This document shows positions 26,396-35,795 of a stretch of 38,003 bases of DNA, in pieces (position 1 is the first letter of the stretch; each line of letters starts with the position of its first letter). The position numbers and the translations under genes were made by a program. This DNA comes from Desulfuromonadales bacterium (GTDB taxonomy: Bacteria > Desulfobacterota > Desulfuromonadia > Desulfuromonadales > Geopsychrobacteraceae), in contig JAFGEL010000008.1 in assembly GCA_016931615.1 (NCBI GenBank), forward strand, positions 1-38,003, given 5' to 3'. The notes under the pieces are model-generated. The model ran no database searches, had not been told where the DNA came from, and saw only the letters and a list, made by a program, of their open reading frames with translations.

Positions 26396-27766
26396 TCAGT
26401 TGGGTTGCTCTCCTTGCAGATTCTTATTCTCCGCTGCATGAGCGATGAGAGGTTCTTTCCCGCGGCTTTGCGGCCGGAAGTCGACGAGAATCATGCCGCT
26501 GAAACGCTCGTCCCGATAGACTTCAACCCGGTAAAGCCGCCCTGCTTTGTCGATTGAATACCCGGTCTCCAATTGGGGTAAGGTAATCAACGTGTGAGCG
26601 TCATCTGCGCGGTTCGGGGGTTTAGGAAAGCCAACCACGTTAACCTGGTATTCTTTCTGTGCGGCAACATTAAAATACTGAGAGACGGGAATGATTGACC
26701 CGAAAGGGACTTCGAGCTTACGACCGTCGATCTCCATGGTGACTGTGTCAATGCCATGATCCAGCTCGACATAACGGGGGGCCAGGAATGCCAGCCGGTT
26801 ATTGCCGTAATGAATGCGGTAGCGCTGTTCGGCCGGGAGCAGGGTGACCAGGGGATTTTTGGCGCTGTGGTCGATCGGTTGATGTTTCGGCATGGGGAAA
26901 TTACCGATGGCCGGCCGCATATTGTTCAGCTCCAGTTGAATTCGCCCTTCGGCGAGGGTAATCAGGGCATCGTTTTTGATGATCTGCTGGACGCCTGTAG
27001 GGGTCAGGGAGAAGTCTCGCTGATAGCTGATTCCCAGCTGCTGCATGAAACTTTCAATCGCCACCAGGTGGTAGTAGACGCGCAGATGAACCGGATGTTC
27101 TTTGCTGGCCTCGACGGCTATGGCCGGCTTTTTGTGGCGAACGGCAAAAAAGGAGAGAGATTTTTTGGCCGGGATAGCGTCTTTGGCTGCTGCCGTATGG
27201 GTCACTTTCAGTTGAAAATGATGCTCCCGATCTGAAGTTGAAGCGTTTATCCGCTGAATCGTGGTTTCGGCGAGCCGCCTCAGGTTGCCGTAGGGGACAC
27301 CCGTCAGAACTTCCTGATCGATAACACAGCTCTGCCCCCAGCGCTCAGGACCGCGCCGGTTGTTAAGCCGCTGTGGATGGTAGAATCCGCTGCCGTCATG
27401 CAGATTCAGAATCAGACCGACTTCAGGCCGGGTGATGATCTTTTTGATAGCCTCGACGTTGTGATAGTCGGGATCGCTTTTTTTGATGGTGACGAATTTC
27501 AGGTTCATGTCACCACGTTGACGCTTGAGAATGTCTGAAAAGTTCAGGTTGGGGACCACCCACAGCTGCCCTTTGCCGATACGATAGTGCGTCGTCAGCG
27601 TTGCCGCGGCATGAAAGCCCCCCGGCTCGTCACCGTCAACCCCGCCGATCACCAGCAGCGTAGCACCGGTCTTTTCTCCCTGTTGTTGATGGAAATCGAA
27701 CTCCGCCGCAGGCAAGGTGGACGGTAACAGGATGATGATGAGGCAGAGAGCTTTGAGAATAGACAT
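26396..27766 (-). CDS. M99-family (Csd4-like) zinc carboxypeptidase, secreted
   Basis: 456 residues from MSILKALCLIIILLPSTLPA, a signal peptide; a longer frame to 27931 would bury it. The catalytic region carries IGGVDGDEPGGFHAA, NLNFSDILKRQRGDMN, LNLHDGSGFYHP and PAIAVEASKEHP, the pattern of the M14-like M99 family typified by Helicobacter Csd4. By position the zinc ligands are D44, E47 and H123, with E219 as catalytic acid/base. Csd4 has a glutamine where D44 is, so the first ligand is unusual again. Csd4 trims peptidoglycan tripeptides in the periplasm and helps set cell shape. A beta-rich C-terminal part follows. Confidence 0.88.
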   Translation of the reverse strand: MSILKALCLIIILLPSTLPAAEFDFHQQQGEKTGATLLVIGGVDGDEPGGFHAAATLTTHYRIGKGQLWVVPNLNFSDILKRQRGDMNLKFVTIKKSDPDYHNVEAIKKIITRPEVGLILNLHDGSGFYHPQRLNNRRGPERWGQSCVIDQEVLTGVPYGNLRRLAETTIQRINASTSDREHHFQLKVTHTAAAKDAIPAKKSLSFFAVRHKKPAIAVEASKEHPVHLRVYYHLVAIESFMQQLGISYQRDFSLTPTGVQQIIKNDALITLAEGRIQLELNNMRPAIGNFPMPKHQPIDHSAKNPLVTLLPAEQRYRIHYGNNRLAFLAPRYVELDHGIDTVTMEIDGRKLEVPFGSIIPVSQYFNVAAQKEYQVNVVGFPKPPNRADDAHTLITLPQLETGYSIDKAGRLYRVEVYRDERFSGMILVDFRPQSRGKEPLIAHAAENKNLQGEQPN

Positions 27767-27913
27767 ATGGTTATGGATGGTTGTCGGGTTTTCGAAGCGA
27801 ATGAAGACTGTTGTCTGACATAGATTATCTTGAATATAACCCGATTCAGGTATAAAAAGCAGGAAGAAAATGTGCCTGGTGAGAATTTTTCTGCAGATAA
27901 AGGTGGCGGTGTA

Positions 27914-28423
27914 ATGCATCGATACGGACAACCGACAAGTGTCATCTATAATTCCATCGGCGTCATTAAGACACCCTATGTCGGCAAGGCTCCATATCAG
28001 CCGGTAGAAACCGGAAGTGGGGAATTCTATCTTGAAATCGATGAGCCCTATGTTGAGGGTTTAAAGGGACTCGATTCGTTTTCATACATTTATGTCCTTT
28101 ATTTTATCGATCGTGTCACCGGTCCGGCCCGAATGACCGTCACTCCGCCCTGGAGCGATGGCCGGGCTGTCGGCCTGTTCGCCAGCCGCTCTCCCGAGCG
28201 TCCCAACCCGATCGGTCTGAGCATTGTGCGTTTGAAAAAAATTATCGGGAACCGGGTTTATACCTCCGGACTGGACGTGTTCGACAACACGCCGCTGCTT
28301 GATATCAAGCCCTACATCAAAGACCTCGACAGTAAACCCGATGCCGACTACGGTTGGGTGGAAGATGCTGATGAGAATCAACACCTGGCCCTGCATATTC
28401 AGGGGATACCGCATGAACACTGA
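27914..28423 (+). CDS. trmO: tRNA (N6-threonylcarbamoyladenosine(37)-N6)-methyltransferase TrmO
   Basis: 169 residues starting MHRYGQPTSVIYNSIGVIKT, with AAAGGTGG upstream; an in-frame ATG at 27830 has less support. The TsaA/UPF0066 fold is shown by YNSIGVIKTPY, the central FIDRVTGPARMTVTPPW segment and the family signature FASRSPERPNPIGLSIVRLK. The later SGLDVFDNTPLLDIKPYIKD is also typical. TrmO methylates t6A37 in tRNA to m6t6A using SAM. It stands alone, divergent from the M99 peptidase gene. Confidence 0.93.
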   Translation: MHRYGQPTSVIYNSIGVIKTPYVGKAPYQPVETGSGEFYLEIDEPYVEGLKGLDSFSYIYVLYFIDRVTGPARMTVTPPWSDGRAVGLFASRSPERPNPIGLSIVRLKKIIGNRVYTSGLDVFDNTPLLDIKPYIKDLDSKPDADYGWVEDADENQHLALHIQGIPHEH

Positions 28424-28441
28424 GGGTTTTCCGGGAATCGG

Positions 28442-28469
28442 TTGCCATAGAGAGGATTGAGTCTATACT
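28442..28469 (+). promoter_or_regulatory. candidate sigma-70 promoter of the short transcription unit
   Basis: TTGCCA (28442-28447), 16 bases, TATACT (28464-28469). The predicted start near 28476 gives a transcript ending at the terminator about 80 bases downstream. Confidence 0.6.
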
Positions 28470-28499
28470 GTAAACGTTTGATGTTTTCGAGGGGGGAGC

Positions 28500-28541
28500 A
28501 TGAAAAAATCGTTGGAGAAGAACTGTAAAGCGCACGGATGA
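28500..28541 (+). CDS. 13-residue leader-type peptide ORF
   Basis: ATG at 28500 after GAGGGGGGAGC, followed by 12 codons (MKKSLEKNCKAHG) and TGA at 28539-28541. The last five sense codons and the stop lie within the left arm of the terminator hairpin. It is far too short for recognition by similarity. Either it is a translated leader peptide that affects the hairpin, or the ribosome site and ATG are accidental parts of a small RNA. It is the only translatable frame between trmO and cas3 with a good ribosome site. Confidence 0.45.
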   Translation: MKKSLEKNCKAHG

Positions 28542-28560
28542 TGATCTGTGCGCTTTTTTT
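28527..28560 (+). terminator. intrinsic terminator just upstream of the cas operon
   Basis: AGCGCACGGA pairs with TCTGTGCGCT around a TGATGA loop with one G-U pair, followed by seven T. It ends either trmO readthrough or the separate 28476-28560 transcript. Confidence 0.88.
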
Positions 28561-28577
28561 CGTGGCCAGCCTCTGTG

Positions 28578-28592
28578 TGACATATTTTGTCA
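28578..28592. promoter_or_regulatory. perfect inverted repeat upstream of cas3, candidate operator
   Basis: TGACA-TATTT-TGTCA, 64 bases before the cas3 start and right after the terminator. A related GTGACA-AAT-TGTCAC occurs at 34346-34360 inside the operon. This may be a regulator site at the cas promoter. Confidence 0.35.
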
Positions 28593-28655
28593 TTTTGTCC
28601 GGTTAAGGTGTTTAAGAGTTGAATCAGTTTTTTGAAGATCAATAAGGGTGGGTTT

Positions 28656-30845
28656 ATGCAGTTCTATGCACATTCGACCGATAATCCCGATAAATCGGAT
28701 TGGCAGAAGCTCGAAGAGCATCTGCAGGGGGTGGCGGAACTGGCGGAGGAGTTTGCGGCGGTGTTCGGAGCCGGAGAGTGGGGGAAATTATCGGGGGTGC
28801 ATCATGACCTTGGTAAGGGGACTTTGCCTTGGCAGGCATATTTGCGTTATGCAAATAAAATTGTTGATGAATTTGCCAAATTTTATACGGGGCATCCAAG
28901 TCATGCTGTGGTTGGCGCACAATGGTTGTTCAAACATTCTGATCAGGCGGGCAAACTGCTGGCTTACTGCATCGCAGGACACCACGGAGGATTACCGAAC
29001 TGGTCCGATACATCATCCGCCGCCTTAGAAGCTAAATTACAAGAGGACTTGCCTGATATCCAGTTCCCCCTTGCCGATCCATATTTTCCTCAATCTTTCC
29101 CAGTGGCCAAACCTGAAACAGAACGACTCGGTTTTCAACTGCAGTTTTTTGTTCGGATGCTCTTCTCATGTTTGGTGGATGCCGATTTTCTGGATACGGA
29201 AAAATCGCTGGATAAGAAGAAATCAAATCGACGCTCCAACTACCCTTCGATTGACGAACTTCACCAATACTTCTGGAATAATTTCAAAAAACTGCGCAAA
29301 AAAGCAGACAAGATCGAAAATGAGAATCAGCGGCGTGTAAACCGGCAGCGAGAGCAGGTTCTTGATGATTGTCTACACGCCTCCGAGCAGGAATCCGGTT
29401 TATTCTCACTGACTGTTCCAACAGGGGGCAGTAAAACTTTATCCTCCCTGGCCTTCGCTTTGAACCATGCGCTTTTAAAGAAAAGCCCGAAGCGCCGAAT
29501 TATCTATGTTGTTCCATTTACCAGCATCATTGAGCAGAATGCGAAAGTATTCCGTGAGATGCTGGGCGATAATGCAGTTCTTGAGCATCACTGCAATTAC
29601 ATTCCTGATGAAACCGATTGGCAAACCCGCCTTGCCAGCGAAAACTGGGACGCGCCAGTCATCGTCACGACAAACGTTCAATTCTTCAATTCGTTTTATG
29701 CAAACAAGCCGTCGAAGTGTCGCAAACTGCACAATGTCGCGAACAGCATCATCATTTTCGACGAAGTTCAGGCCATTCCGGTCGACAAGTTACAACCTTG
29801 TCTCGAAGTCATCAAAGAGCTTTCACTGAATTATGGCGTAACCTCGGTTCTTTGCACGGCGACCCAGCCTGCTATTAAATACTCTGATCAATTTAAGTCC
29901 GGTTTGGAAAATGTTCGGGAAATCATTCACGATGTACCTCGTCTATTTAAAGAGCTGAAGCGTACGGAAGAGGTTTATGTCGGAGAACTCAGCGAGCAGT
30001 TGGTTGCGGAAAAGATGATGGAAAATAAGCAGGTTTTATGCATCGTCAATTCGCGACAACAGGCGCTGGATATTTTTCAGGAACTACCTGATGCAGACGA
30101 GAATTTTCATCTCAGTGCTTTGATGCACCCGGCCCATCGAACAGAAAAACTGGCTGAGATCAGAAGTCGATTGGATAACGGGAAGACTTGCCGGGTCGTC
30201 AGCACCCAGCTCATCGAGGCGGGGGTCGATGTCGATTTTCCGTGCGTGTATCGCGCCGTTGCGGGGATCGATAGCATTGCTCAGGCAGCAGGCCGTTGTA
30301 ATCGGAACGGGCGCAGTAAAGACCAGCTCAACGTCTACGTTTTTGATTTTCCCGAAGGGGTCGGTTGTTCCTATTTTCGGCTGACGGCACAATCTGCCGA
30401 GAAACTTTTAATTCCATTTGCCGGTAAATTGACCGATCCGCAATGTGTGCAGGAATACTTTGCCGATTATTACTGGAAAAACAGCCAGAGGCTCGATGAA
30501 GCAGGCATCATCGAATGTTGTCGCACTGCACAGAGCGGAAATATTCAATTCAAGGATCTGGCCCGCTTTCAGATGATCGAATCGGCAACTGTTCCGATTG
30601 TGATCGCTTTGGAAAAGGTTGCATCTGATCTGGTTGAATCGCTCCGTTTTGCCGAGTATAGAGGAGGGATATTGCGTCAACTTCAGCAGTTTACCGTCCA
30701 GGTTTACCCCTATCAATTCGACGATTTAAAAGGTTGGTGCGAGAGTCCGCTCGCTGGTGTCTACGTTCTGCGTTCGGACGAACTCTATTCGGAGGACACT
30801 GGCCTTAAATGTAAAGCGCCCGAAGGGGCCGCTTTCTTCGGCTAA
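28656..30845 (+). CDS. cas3: CRISPR-associated helicase/nuclease Cas3 (type I-C)
   Basis: 729 residues from ATG after AAGGGTGGG; a TTG 24 bases upstream is less likely. The N-terminal HD nuclease domain has VHHDLGKG near 48, GHPSHAVVG and IAGHHGGLPNW. The SF2 helicase has Walker A PTGGSKT near 255 (Ser where Gly is commoner), DEVQ at 369 and the late STQLIEAGVDVDFPCVYRAV with AAGRCNRNG. It is recruited by Cascade after PAM and R-loop recognition, and unwinds and degrades target DNA. It is first in the operon order of type I-C and 16 bases from cas5c. Confidence 0.97.
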   Translation: MQFYAHSTDNPDKSDWQKLEEHLQGVAELAEEFAAVFGAGEWGKLSGVHHDLGKGTLPWQAYLRYANKIVDEFAKFYTGHPSHAVVGAQWLFKHSDQAGKLLAYCIAGHHGGLPNWSDTSSAALEAKLQEDLPDIQFPLADPYFPQSFPVAKPETERLGFQLQFFVRMLFSCLVDADFLDTEKSLDKKKSNRRSNYPSIDELHQYFWNNFKKLRKKADKIENENQRRVNRQREQVLDDCLHASEQESGLFSLTVPTGGSKTLSSLAFALNHALLKKSPKRRIIYVVPFTSIIEQNAKVFREMLGDNAVLEHHCNYIPDETDWQTRLASENWDAPVIVTTNVQFFNSFYANKPSKCRKLHNVANSIIIFDEVQAIPVDKLQPCLEVIKELSLNYGVTSVLCTATQPAIKYSDQFKSGLENVREIIHDVPRLFKELKRTEEVYVGELSEQLVAEKMMENKQVLCIVNSRQQALDIFQELPDADENFHLSALMHPAHRTEKLAEIRSRLDNGKTCRVVSTQLIEAGVDVDFPCVYRAVAGIDSIAQAAGRCNRNGRSKDQLNVYVFDFPEGVGCSYFRLTAQSAEKLLIPFAGKLTDPQCVQEYFADYYWKNSQRLDEAGIIECCRTAQSGNIQFKDLARFQMIESATVPIVIALEKVASDLVESLRFAEYRGGILRQLQQFTVQVYPYQFDDLKGWCESPLAGVYVLRSDELYSEDTGLKCKAPEGAAFFG

Positions 30846-30861
30846 CGAAAGGAGGGTGTGA

Positions 30862-33229
<2,368 letters not shown>

Positions 33230-33233
<4 letters not shown>

Positions 33234-34099
33234 GTAAAGCAATTCAAAATCGTTATGAATTTGTTCTTTTGTATGATGTAACAAATGGTAATCCGAATGG
33301 TGACCCCGATGGTGGGAATTTGCCTCGCATAGACCCAGAAACAGGCCACGGGATTGCGACCGATGTATGCCTCAAAAGAAAAATTCGCAATTATGTGGAA
33401 CTTACGAAAGAAGACCAGACTCCTTTCAATATCTATGTGAAAGAGGGAGCCATCCTGTCGGAACGGAGGAAGCCAGCATACGATTCCGTCGAAGACAAAA
33501 AAGACAAAGCAGGCACGGTGAGTCAGGCACGTTCTTGGATGTGCAAAAATTTCTTTGACGTCCGTAGCTTTGGGGCTGTTATGTCCACAAAAGAGAATAA
33601 TTGTGGACAGGTCCGCGGCCCGGTCCAGATGTCGTTTTCTCGAAGCGTTGATCGCATAGTTCCACTCGATGCAAGCATTACCCGGATGGCTGTAGAAACC
33701 AAGGCAGAGGCAGAAGAAAGAATCAAGAAAGGGAGCAGCCTTCAAACAATGGGGCGAAAAGCCTACATTCCCTATGGCCTGTATGTCGCCCACGGCTTTA
33801 TCTCTGCGCCGCTTGCGCAACAGACCGGCTTTTCCGACCAAGATCTCGAATTGCTCTGGAACGCTCTAACAAACATGTTCGAACATGATCGCTCCGCTGC
33901 ACGGGGCCTGATGAGCAGCCAGAAGTTGTTTGTTTTCAAGCACGCCGACAAACTCGGCAACGCTCCAGCGCACAAGCTATTCGACCTGATCGACATCAAA
34001 CGCAACGACCGCACTGAAGGTCCTGCGCGTTCATTCAAAGATTATGATGTGACGGTCGGAGCGGCGCCCGCTGGTGTGGAGATCATCGAAAAGCTCTGA
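33230..34099 (+). CDS. cas7c: Cas7c (Csd2), backbone subunit of type I-C Cascade
   Basis: 289 residues, the usual Csd2 length, starting MSKAIQNRYEFVLLYDVTNG. Family segments are NPNGDPDGGNLPRIDPETGH near 20 and GIATDVCLKRKIRNYVELTK, then VRSFGAVMSTKENNCGQVRG and GPVQMSFSRSVDRIVPLDAS, followed by ALTNMFEHDRSAARGLMSSQ. Several copies coat the crRNA spacer. It ends at 34099 and, unlike the usual type I-C order, does not run directly into cas4: 1021 bases intervene. Confidence 0.97.
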
Positions 34100-34135
34100 T
34101 TTGTGTAGGGGGGGGGCGATGGACGTGGGCCACGA

Positions 34136-34250
34136 AGCAAAAAAATCGAGCATTCCGGCGCCAAAAAAGGTAAAGGCGCCTATTGGGGCTATAAAAAGGA
34201 CGCCAAAAAGGAATCGACCGGGTTCTGCGCGAGGTTGATAAAAGGGAATC
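34136..34250 (+). pseudogene. decayed small basic protein gene (HSGAKKGKG type)
   Basis: The frame from 34136 reads SKKIEHSGAKKGKGAYWGYK then KDAKKES but has no start codon; TAG at 34106-34108 lies upstream. After KKES the frame becomes TGFCAR, whereas the frame one base over gives RVLREVDKRESA. One missing A at about 34217 would give KKES-N-RVLREVDK. I associate the pattern H-x-GAK-x-GKG...GxK-x2-AK-x2-S with short uncharacterised basic proteins, from memory and unverified. It is probably a dead remnant. Confidence 0.4.
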
Positions 34251-34384
34251 TGCCACGGGTGAGGGTGAAGCAGCGGGACAAGGATTTTGCCGAATTGACT
34301 TCCAAAGGGGGGGGGCAATTTGCCACCCTCCTTTTTCGGAAAACTGTGACAAATTGTCACGGACTGAAACCGGTTAACGCCGCA

Positions 34385-34597
34385 GGCGATTTCAAATCTC
34401 GGATTGCAAATTTCACAGTCATGGATTGTTGAAGACGATCTGAGATTCAGGATTTGAGATTTGAGAGAATTGAGGTAAATGGCGGAGTTGTCGAAAGAGT
34501 TTCGACGACTGAAAGTAATTAATCGCCAGCGCTTCGGTCAGCGCCGAAGGCGATTTGAAATTTGAAAGTCATGGGCTGTTAAAGGTGATCTGAAATC
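34385..34597. repeat. direct duplication and hairpins upstream of the S23-type gene
   Basis: GGCGATTTCAAATCTCGG...AGTCATGGATTGTTGAAG...GATCTGAGATTC (34385-34447) is repeated as GGCGATTTGAAATTTGAA...AGTCATGGGCTGTTAAAG...GATCTGAAATC (34549-34597). Between the copies are a hairpin GTTGTCGAAA-GAG-TTTCGACGAC (34487-34509) and a GCGC-rich palindrome near 34522-34551. The GATTTGAAAT word set recurs inside the following gene. Confidence 0.65.
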
Positions 34598-34623
34598 TTC
34601 GCAACGCGGTGAGAGGGGGATGC

Positions 34624-35121
34624 ATGAAATACAAGAATTTTGAGGATGTTCCGGTCTGGAAAGCCGGGGTGGAGCTGACGGTGAAGGTTTTTGAAGTGAC
34701 GGAAAACAGTGCTTTTCGCGGCCGAGGCGATATCGCCAACCAGATCCAACGGGCCGCTTTGTCGGTGCCGAACAATATTGCTGAGGGTTTTGAACGGGGC
34801 ACGACGCCTGAGCTGATTCAGTTTCTTTACTATGCCAAAGGCTCGGCCGGGGAAGTTCGTTCTATTTGTCATGTGATTGAACGCATGGCTGCGTTCAATC
34901 ATTTGAAATCCCAAATTTCAGATTTGAAATGGTTGGCGCGAAGTATTTCGCGCCAGCTTGGCGGATGGGCTTTTTCGCTTCAGGAATCGGATATCAAGGG
35001 CTCACGGCATCTGACAGAGCAATCGAAAAATGTTTATCAGCGAGAAAGAGACCGGGCTGATCTGCTGCAGCAGTTAGAAAAAGATGGTCAGGCCTGGATG
35101 AAAAACCGGGAGCAGGATTGA
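34624..35121 (+). CDS. S23-type four-helix-bundle protein (23S rRNA intervening-sequence protein family)
   Basis: 165 residues from MKYKNFEDVPVWKAGVELTV, after GAGAGGGGG; a second ATG 15 bases upstream is less likely. The family signature is clear: VWKAGVELTVKVFEVTENSA near 10, GRGDIANQIQRAALSVPNNI near 35 and AEGFERGTTPELIQFLYYAK. These proteins form oligomeric four-helix bundles and are encoded in rRNA intervening sequences or as free-standing genes of unknown function; the Avd protein of diversity-generating retroelements is related. Residues about 92-101 (NHLKSQISDLK) look like a repeat-encoded insert. The TGA overlaps the cas4 ATG by one base, so it is built into the cas operon. Confidence 0.88.
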   Translation: MKYKNFEDVPVWKAGVELTVKVFEVTENSAFRGRGDIANQIQRAALSVPNNIAEGFERGTTPELIQFLYYAKGSAGEVRSICHVIERMAAFNHLKSQISDLKWLARSISRQLGGWAFSLQESDIKGSRHLTEQSKNVYQRERDRADLLQQLEKDGQAWMKNREQD

Positions 35122-35795
35122 TGTACGCCGAAGCCGATTACATCATGTTGTCCGCCTTGCAGCACTACCAGTTCTGCCCGCGCCAGTGCGCCTTGATTCA
35201 CATCGAACAGCAGTGGGCGGAAAATCGCTTCACGGCAGAAGGCAAGGTATTGCACGAACGAGCTGACAGCAAGAAAAGCGAATGGATGGGGTCGGTACGC
35301 ATTGTACGCACCCTGCCGATCAGTTCAAACCAATATGGATTAAGTGGTCAGGCCGATGTCGTTGAGTTTCATGCCGATGGCAGCATCTTTCCGGTCGAGT
35401 ACAAGCGCGGACGGCCGAAAACGGATCGCTGTGATGAGGTCCAGCTGTGCGCTCAGGCACTCTGTCTGGAAGAAATGTTGAATGTCTCTATCCCGAATGG
35501 TGCTCTGTTTTACGGTCAGAAACGGCGGCGCAAACCGGTCGATTTTGATGAAGGTTTGCGGCAACTGACCATCAGCATTATCCGGAAGACCAGGGAGATG
35601 GTCGAATCGGGGCAAACTCCTGCCGCAGTTTACAATAAGAAATGCGATTCATGTTCGTTGCTGAATGTCTGCTTGCCGAAAAGCTGTACGCAAGCGCGAT
35701 CGGTGAATCTTTACTTGTCCAGAATATTGGGGGGGCTTGATGAGAAAAATGCTCAATACCCTGTATGTGACGACACAGGGAGCTTATCTTCATAA
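35121..35795 (+). CDS. cas4: Cas4 exonuclease, adaptation (type I-C)
   Basis: 224 residues from ATG at 35121 (overlap TGATG). The RecB-like core is intact: C19-x3-C23 (YQFCPRQC), LSGQADVVEFH, PVEYKRGRPKTDRCDEVQLC and the C-terminal cluster cysteines CDSCSLLNVCLPKSC. It trims prespacers and selects PAM-proximal ends with Cas1-Cas2. The usual end is soon after YLSRIL. Here a seven-G run at 35729-35735 leads into LDEKNAQYPVCDDTGSLSS and a stop at 35795, 56 bases inside cas1. One additional G would give ILGGA and a stop overlapping the cas1 start. Confidence 0.94.
   Translation: MYAEADYIMLSALQHYQFCPRQCALIHIEQQWAENRFTAEGKVLHERADSKKSEWMGSVRIVRTLPISSNQYGLSGQADVVEFHADGSIFPVEYKRGRPKTDRCDEVQLCAQALCLEEMLNVSIPNGALFYGQKRRRKPVDFDEGLRQLTISIIRKTREMVESGQTPAAVYNKKCDSCSLLNVCLPKSCTQARSVNLYLSRILGGLDEKNAQYPVCDDTGSLSS

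Larger units (their letters stand above)
34100..34623. other. non-coding insert between cas7c and the S23-type gene
   Basis: No intact gene. It contains two runs of nine G (34108-34116 and 34307-34315), a decayed small gene (34136-34250), the inverted repeat GTGACA-AAT-TGTCAC (34346-34360), a direct duplication of about 50-60 bases and two hairpins. Its base composition and repeat content differ from the tightly packed cas genes on both sides. Confidence 0.7.

Noticed and set aside
34120..34239. 39-codon basic ORF starting at ATG 34120
   Set aside because: It has a G run instead of a proper ribosome site and overlaps a better frame (HSGAKKGKG) that looks like a real, decayed gene.
34346..34360. 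CRP-like site TGTGA...TCAC
   Set aside because: The spacing of the half-sites is 7, not 6, and there is no promoter nearby; kept only as a generic inverted repeat.
34624..35121. Diversity-generating retroelement accessory protein (Avd)
   Set aside because: No reverse transcriptase, template repeat or variable repeat is visible nearby; the free-standing S23 family fits better.
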